Shown here one piece after another: positions 59,201 to 64,000 of a stretch of DNA of 64,000 nucleotides. The position numbers were made by a program, and so were the translations under genes. The notes beneath the pieces were generated by a model that did not search any database, was not told the origin of the DNA, and saw only the letters and a list, made by a program, of their open reading frames with translations. Origin of the DNA: Acanthosepion esculentum (taxonomy: Eukaryota > Mollusca > Cephalopoda > Sepiida > Sepiidae); NCBI GenBank assembly GCA_964036315.1, contig CAXIWW010000817.1, positions 4,437,501 through 4,501,500 of the forward strand. The letters run 5' to 3'. Within the stretch, counting starts at the first letter, position 1. Every line of letters starts with the position of its first letter.

Positions 59201-61816
59201 ATCTGACAGCAAGGCTTCTGATCACAAAGGGTCCCAGCTACGAGCAAATAGTGACCCCCCCTAAAAAAAACACTATGAATGTATAAAAATACATGTTTAT
59301 ATAAAAACTTGCGAACAACACCAGTTGATAGCAAAAGTGCCAACAGCACCACCGCTAATAGCAAAAGTGCCAACAGCTGATAGCAAAAGTGCCAACAGCT
59401 GATAGCAAAAGTGCCAACAGCTGATAGCAAAAGTGCCAACAGCTGATAGCAAAAGTGCCAACAGCTGAAAGCAAAAGTGAAAATAGCCCCACATTCCCAA
59501 CTAGTCCTAGGTATGACTATAAACTACAACTGACAGCAAGGCTTCTGATCACAAAGGGTCAGAGCTATGAGCAAATAGTGACACCCCACTAAAAAAAAAC
59601 ACTATGAATGTATAAAAATACATGTTTATATAAAAACTTGTGAACAACACCAGTTGATAGCAAAAGTGCCAACAGCACCAAAGGTGATAGCAAAAGTGCC
59701 AACAGCTGATCGCAAAAGTGCCAACAGCTGATACCAAAAGTGCCAAAAGCTGATAGCAAAAGTGCCAACAACTGATAGCAAAAGTGCCAACAGCTGATAC
59801 CAAAAGTACCAAAAGCTGATAGCAAAACTGCCAACAGCTGATAGCAAAAGTGCCAACAGCTGATAGCAAAAGTGCCAACAGCACCACAGTGCCAAATAGT
59901 CCTAGGTATGACTATAAACTACATCTGACAGCAAGGCTTCTGATCACAAAGTGTCCCAGCTATGAGCAAATAGTGACCCCCCACTAAAAAAAAAACACTA
60001 TGAAAGTATAAAAATACATGTTTATATAAAAACTTGCGAACAACACCAGTTGATAACAAAAGTGCCAACAGCACCACAGCTGATAGCAAAAGTGCCAACA
60101 GCTGATAGTAAAAGTGCCAACAGCTGATAGCAAAACTGCCAACAGCTGATAGCAAAAGTGCCAACAGCACCGCAGTGCCAACTAGTCCTAGGTATGACTA
60201 TAAACTACATCTGACAGCAAGTCTTCTGATCACAAAGGGTCCCAGCTATGAGCAAATAGTGACGCCCCACTAAAAAAAAAACACTATGAATGTATAAAAA
60301 TACATGTTTATATAAAAACTTGCCAACAACACCAGTTGATAGCAAAAGTGCAAACAGCACCACTGCTGATAGCAAAAGTGCCAACAGCACCACAGCTGAT
60401 AGCAAAAGTGCCAACAGCTGATAGCAAAAGTGAAAACAGCTGATAGCAAAAGTGCCAACAGCTGATAGCAAAAGTGCCAACAGCTCCACAGTGCCAACTA
60501 GTCCTAGGTATGATTATAAACTACATCTGACAGCAAGACTTCTGATCACAAAGGGTCCCAGCTATGAGCAAATAGTGACCCCCCACAAAAAAAACTCTAT
60601 GAAAGTATAAAAATACAGGTTTATATAAAAACTTGCGAACAACACCAGTTGATAGCGAAAGTGCCAACAGCACCACAGCTGATAGCAAAAGTGCCTACAG
60701 CTGATAGCAAATGTGCCAACAGCTGATAGCAAAAGTGCCAACAGCTGATAGGAAAAGTGCCAACAGCACCACAGTGCCAACTAGTCCTAGGTATGACTAT
60801 AAACTACATCTGACAGCAAGGCTTCTGATCACAAAGGGTCCCAGCTATGAGCAAATAGTGTCCCCCCACAAAAAAAAACTATGAAAGTATAAAAATACAG
60901 GTTTATATAAAAACTTGCGAACAACACCAGTTGAATGCAAAAGTGCCAACAGCACCACAGCTGATAGCAAAAGTGCCAACAGCTGATAGCAAAAGTGCCA
61001 ACTGCTGATACCAAAAGTGCCAAAAGCTGATAGCAAAAGTGCCAACAGCTGATAGCAAAAGTGCCAACAGATGATACCAAAAGTGCCAACAGCTTATAGA
61101 AAAAATGCCAACAGTTGATAGCAAAAGTGCCAACAGATGATAGCAAAAGTGCCAACAGAACCACAGTGCCAACTAGTCCTAGGTAAAACTATAAACTACA
61201 TCTGACAGCAAGGCTTCTGATCACAAAGGGTCCCAGCTATGAGCAAATAGTGACCCCACACTAAAAAAAAACACTATGAAAGTATAAAAATACAATTTTA
61301 TATAAAAACTTGCGAACAACACCAGTTGATAGCAAAAGTGCCAACAGCACCACAGCTGATAGCAAAAGTGCCAACAGCTGATAGCAAAAGTGCTGACAGC
61401 TGATAGCAAAAGTGCCAACAGCTGATACCAAAAGTGCCAAAAGATGATAGAAAAAGTGCCATCAGCTGATAGCAAAAGTGCCAACAGCTGATAGCAAAAG
61501 TGCCAACAGCTGACAGCAAAAGTTCCAAAAGCTGATACCAAAAGTGCCAAAAGCTGATATCAAAAGTGCCAACAGCTGATAGCAAAAGTGCCAAGAACTG
61601 ATAGCAAAAGTGCCAACAGCACCACAGTGCCAAATATTCCTAGGTATGACTATAAACTACATCTGACAGCAAGACTTCTCATCACAAATGGTCCCAGCTA
61701 TGAGCAAAGAATGACCCCCCACTAAAAAAGAAACACTATGAATGTATAAAAATACATGTTTATAAAAAACTTGCGAACAACACCAGTTGATAGCAAAAGT
61801 GCCAACAGCACCACAG

Positions 61817-62255
61817 CTGATAGCAAAAGTGCCAACAGCTGATAGCAAAAGTGCCAACAGCTGATAGCAAAAGTGCCAACAGCTGATAGCAAAAGTGCCA
61901 ACAGCTGATACCAAAAGTGCCGAAAGCTGATAGCAAAATGCCAACAGCTGATAGCAAAAGTGCCATCAGCTGATAGCAAATGTGCCAACAGCTGATAGCA
62001 AATCTGCCAACAGATTATTCCAAAGGTGCCAACAGCTGATAGCAAAAGTGCCAACAGCTGATAGCACAAGTGCCAACAGCTGATTGCTAAAGTGCCCACA
62101 GCTGATAGCAAAAGTGCCAACAGCTGATAGCAAAAGTGCCAACAGCTGATAGCAAAAGTGCCAAAAGCTGATAGCAAATGTGCCAACAGCTGATAGCAAA
62201 AGTGCCAACAGCTGATAGCAAAAGTGCCAACAGCTGATAGCAAAAGTGCCAACAG
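61817..62255 (+). repeat. 22-bp minisatellite run, 20 copies
   Basis: 439 bp, equal to 20 x 22 minus one; the single short copy is at about 61,930 (GCAAAATGCC). It is followed by a module with CACCTCATTGCC in place of CACCACAGTGCC. Confidence 0.88.
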
Positions 62256-64000
62256 CACCTCATTGCCAACTAGTCCTAGGTATGACTATAAACTTCATCT
62301 GACAGCAAGGCTTCTGATCAAAAAGGGTCCCAGCTATGAGCAAATAGTGTCCCCCCACTAAAAAAAAAACACTATGAATGTATAAAAATACATATTTATA
62401 TAAAAACTTGCGAACAAAAACAGTTGATAGCAACAGTGGCAACAGCACCACAGCTGATAGCAAAAGTGCCAACAGCTGATAGCAAAATTGGCAACAGCTG
62501 GTAGCAAAAGTGCCAAAAGCTGACAGCAAAAGTGCCAACAGCTGATAGCAAAAGTGCCAACAGCTGATACCAAAAGTGCCAAAAGCTGATAGCAAAAGTG
62601 CCAACAGCTGATAGCAAAAGTGCCAACAGTTGATAGCAAAAGTGCCAAAAGATGATACCACAAGTGCCAACAGCTGATAGCAAAAGTGCCAACGGCTGAT
62701 AGCAAATGTGCCAACAGCTGATAGCAAAAGCGCCAAAAGCTAATACCGAAAGTGCCAAAAGCTGATAGCAAAAGTGCCAACAACTGATAGCAAAAGTGCC
62801 AAGACCACCACAGTGCCAACTATTCCTCGGTATGACTATAAACTACATCTGACAGCAAGGCTTCTGATCACAAAGGATCCCAGCTATGAGCAAATAGTGA
62901 TCCCCCACTAAAAACAAAAATCACTATGAAATTATAAAAATACATGTTTATATAAAAACTTGCGAACAACACCAGTTGATAGCAAAAGTGCAAACAGCAC
63001 CACAGCTGATAGCAAAAGTGCCAACAGCTGATAGCAAAAGTGCCAACAGCTGATAGCAAAAGTGCCAACAGCACCACAGTGCCAACTAGTCCTAGGTATG
63101 ACTATAAACTACATCTGACAGCAAGGCTTCTGATCACAAAGGGTCCCAGCTATGAGCAAATTGTGACCCCCCACTATAAAAAAACACTATGAAAGTATAA
63201 TAATTCATGTTTATATAAAAACTTGCGAACAACACCAGTTGATAGCAAAAGTGCCAACAGCTGATAGCAAAAGTGCCAGCAGCTGATAGCAAAAGTGCCA
63301 ACAGCTGATAGCAAAAGTGCCAACAGCACCACAGTGCCAACTAGTACTAGGTATGAGTATAAACTAGATCTGACAGCAAGGCTTCTGATCACAAAGGGTC
63401 CCCGCTATGAGCAAATAGTGAACCCCCACTAAAAAAAAAACACTATGAAAGTATAAAAATACATGTTTATATAAAAACTTGCGAAAAACACCAGTTGATA
63501 GCAAAAGTGCCAACAGCACCACAGCTGATAGCAAAAGTGCCAACGGCTGATAGCAAAAGTGCCAACAGCTGATAGCAAAAGTGCCAACATCATCACAGTG
63601 CCAACTAGTCCTAGGTATGACTATAAACTACATCTGACATCAAGGCTTCTGATCACAAAGGGTCCCAGCTATGAACAAATAGTTACCCCCCATTAAAAAA
63701 AAACACTATGAAAGTATAAAAATACATGTTTATATAAAAACTTGCGAACAACACCAGTTGATAGCAAAAGTGCCAACAGCACCACAGCTGATAGGAAAAG
63801 TGCCAACAGCTGATAGCAAAAGTGCCAACAGCTGATACCAAAACTGCAAAAAGCTGATAGCAAAAGTGCCAACAGCTGATACCAAAAGTGCCAAACTGAT
63901 AGCAAAAGTGCCAACAGCTGATAGCAAAAGTGCCAAACGCACCACAGTGCCAACTAGTCCTAGGTATGACTATAAACTACATCCGACAGCAAGGCTTCTG

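Larger units (their letters stand above)
54156..64000 (+). repeat. Nested satellite array, forward block 2
   Basis: The satellite resumes in forward orientation directly after the outer end of element 2's LTR, starting AGCTGATATC inside a 22-mer, and runs off the right edge of the window. Units have the same 199 + 22n structure. The segment around 57.7-59.9 kb carries rare variants found also at about 19.8-22.9 kb in block 1, so the two forward blocks share recent ancestry. No gene was seen. Confidence 0.96.

Noticed and set aside
1..64000. tRNA, 5S or Pol III-derived origin of the module
   Set aside because: I looked for A- and B-box-like sequences and a cloverleaf in the module and found none; TGTTCGCAAG is too short and lacks a B-box pattern.

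Overview
The window is eukaryotic, repeat-dominated DNA from what is probably an invertebrate animal. No host gene was recognised. About 56.5 kb is one nested satellite family and about 7.5 kb is LTR retrotransposon sequence. The animal assignment rests on two retroelements of the CsRn1/Kabuki type of Ty3/Gypsy element (tRNA-Trp-like primer site, Gag with an unusual C-H-C-C knuckle), a type known from insects and flatworms. The host cannot be named more closely from the sequence.

Layout. (1) 1-24,211: satellite in 'forward' orientation. (2) 24,212-46,693: the same satellite in reverse-complement orientation, with a ~125-bp piece flipped back near 33.3 kb. (3) 46,694-52,280: a nearly intact LTR retrotransposon on the + strand (element 1: two ~720-bp LTRs, PBS, gag, pol with protease, RT, RNase H and integrase). 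(4) 52,281-54,155: the 5' part of a second, related element on the - strand (element 2: start of protease, gag, PBS, 5' LTR). (5) 54,156-64,000: forward satellite again.

Satellite architecture. Each repeat unit is a ~192-bp constant module, then n tandem copies of a 22-bp minisatellite, then a 7-bp CACCACA spacer, so unit length is about 199 + 22n. The value of n varies from about 1 to 22. Runs stay almost perfectly in 22-bp register. Larger tandem duplications of whole groups of units are visible (2.1-2.3 kb, 1,150 bp, ~0.6 kb and others), with junctions that can be placed inside 22-bp runs. Rare variants are shared by the two outer forward blocks over several kilobases. Most long open frames in the window are an illusion: the 22-mer read on one strand has no stop in any frame.

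The most notable structural signals are the strand switches. Three satellite breakpoints fall in the same short A+T-rich, near-palindromic stretch of the module. The two outer forward blocks are in phase with each other across the intervening 30 kb. The retroelements sit at one end of the inverted block without matching target-site duplications. The two elements also carry gag-pol -1 frameshift signals at equivalent positions, canonical in one and altered in the other. I found no CRISPR array, RNA gene or recognisable host gene.
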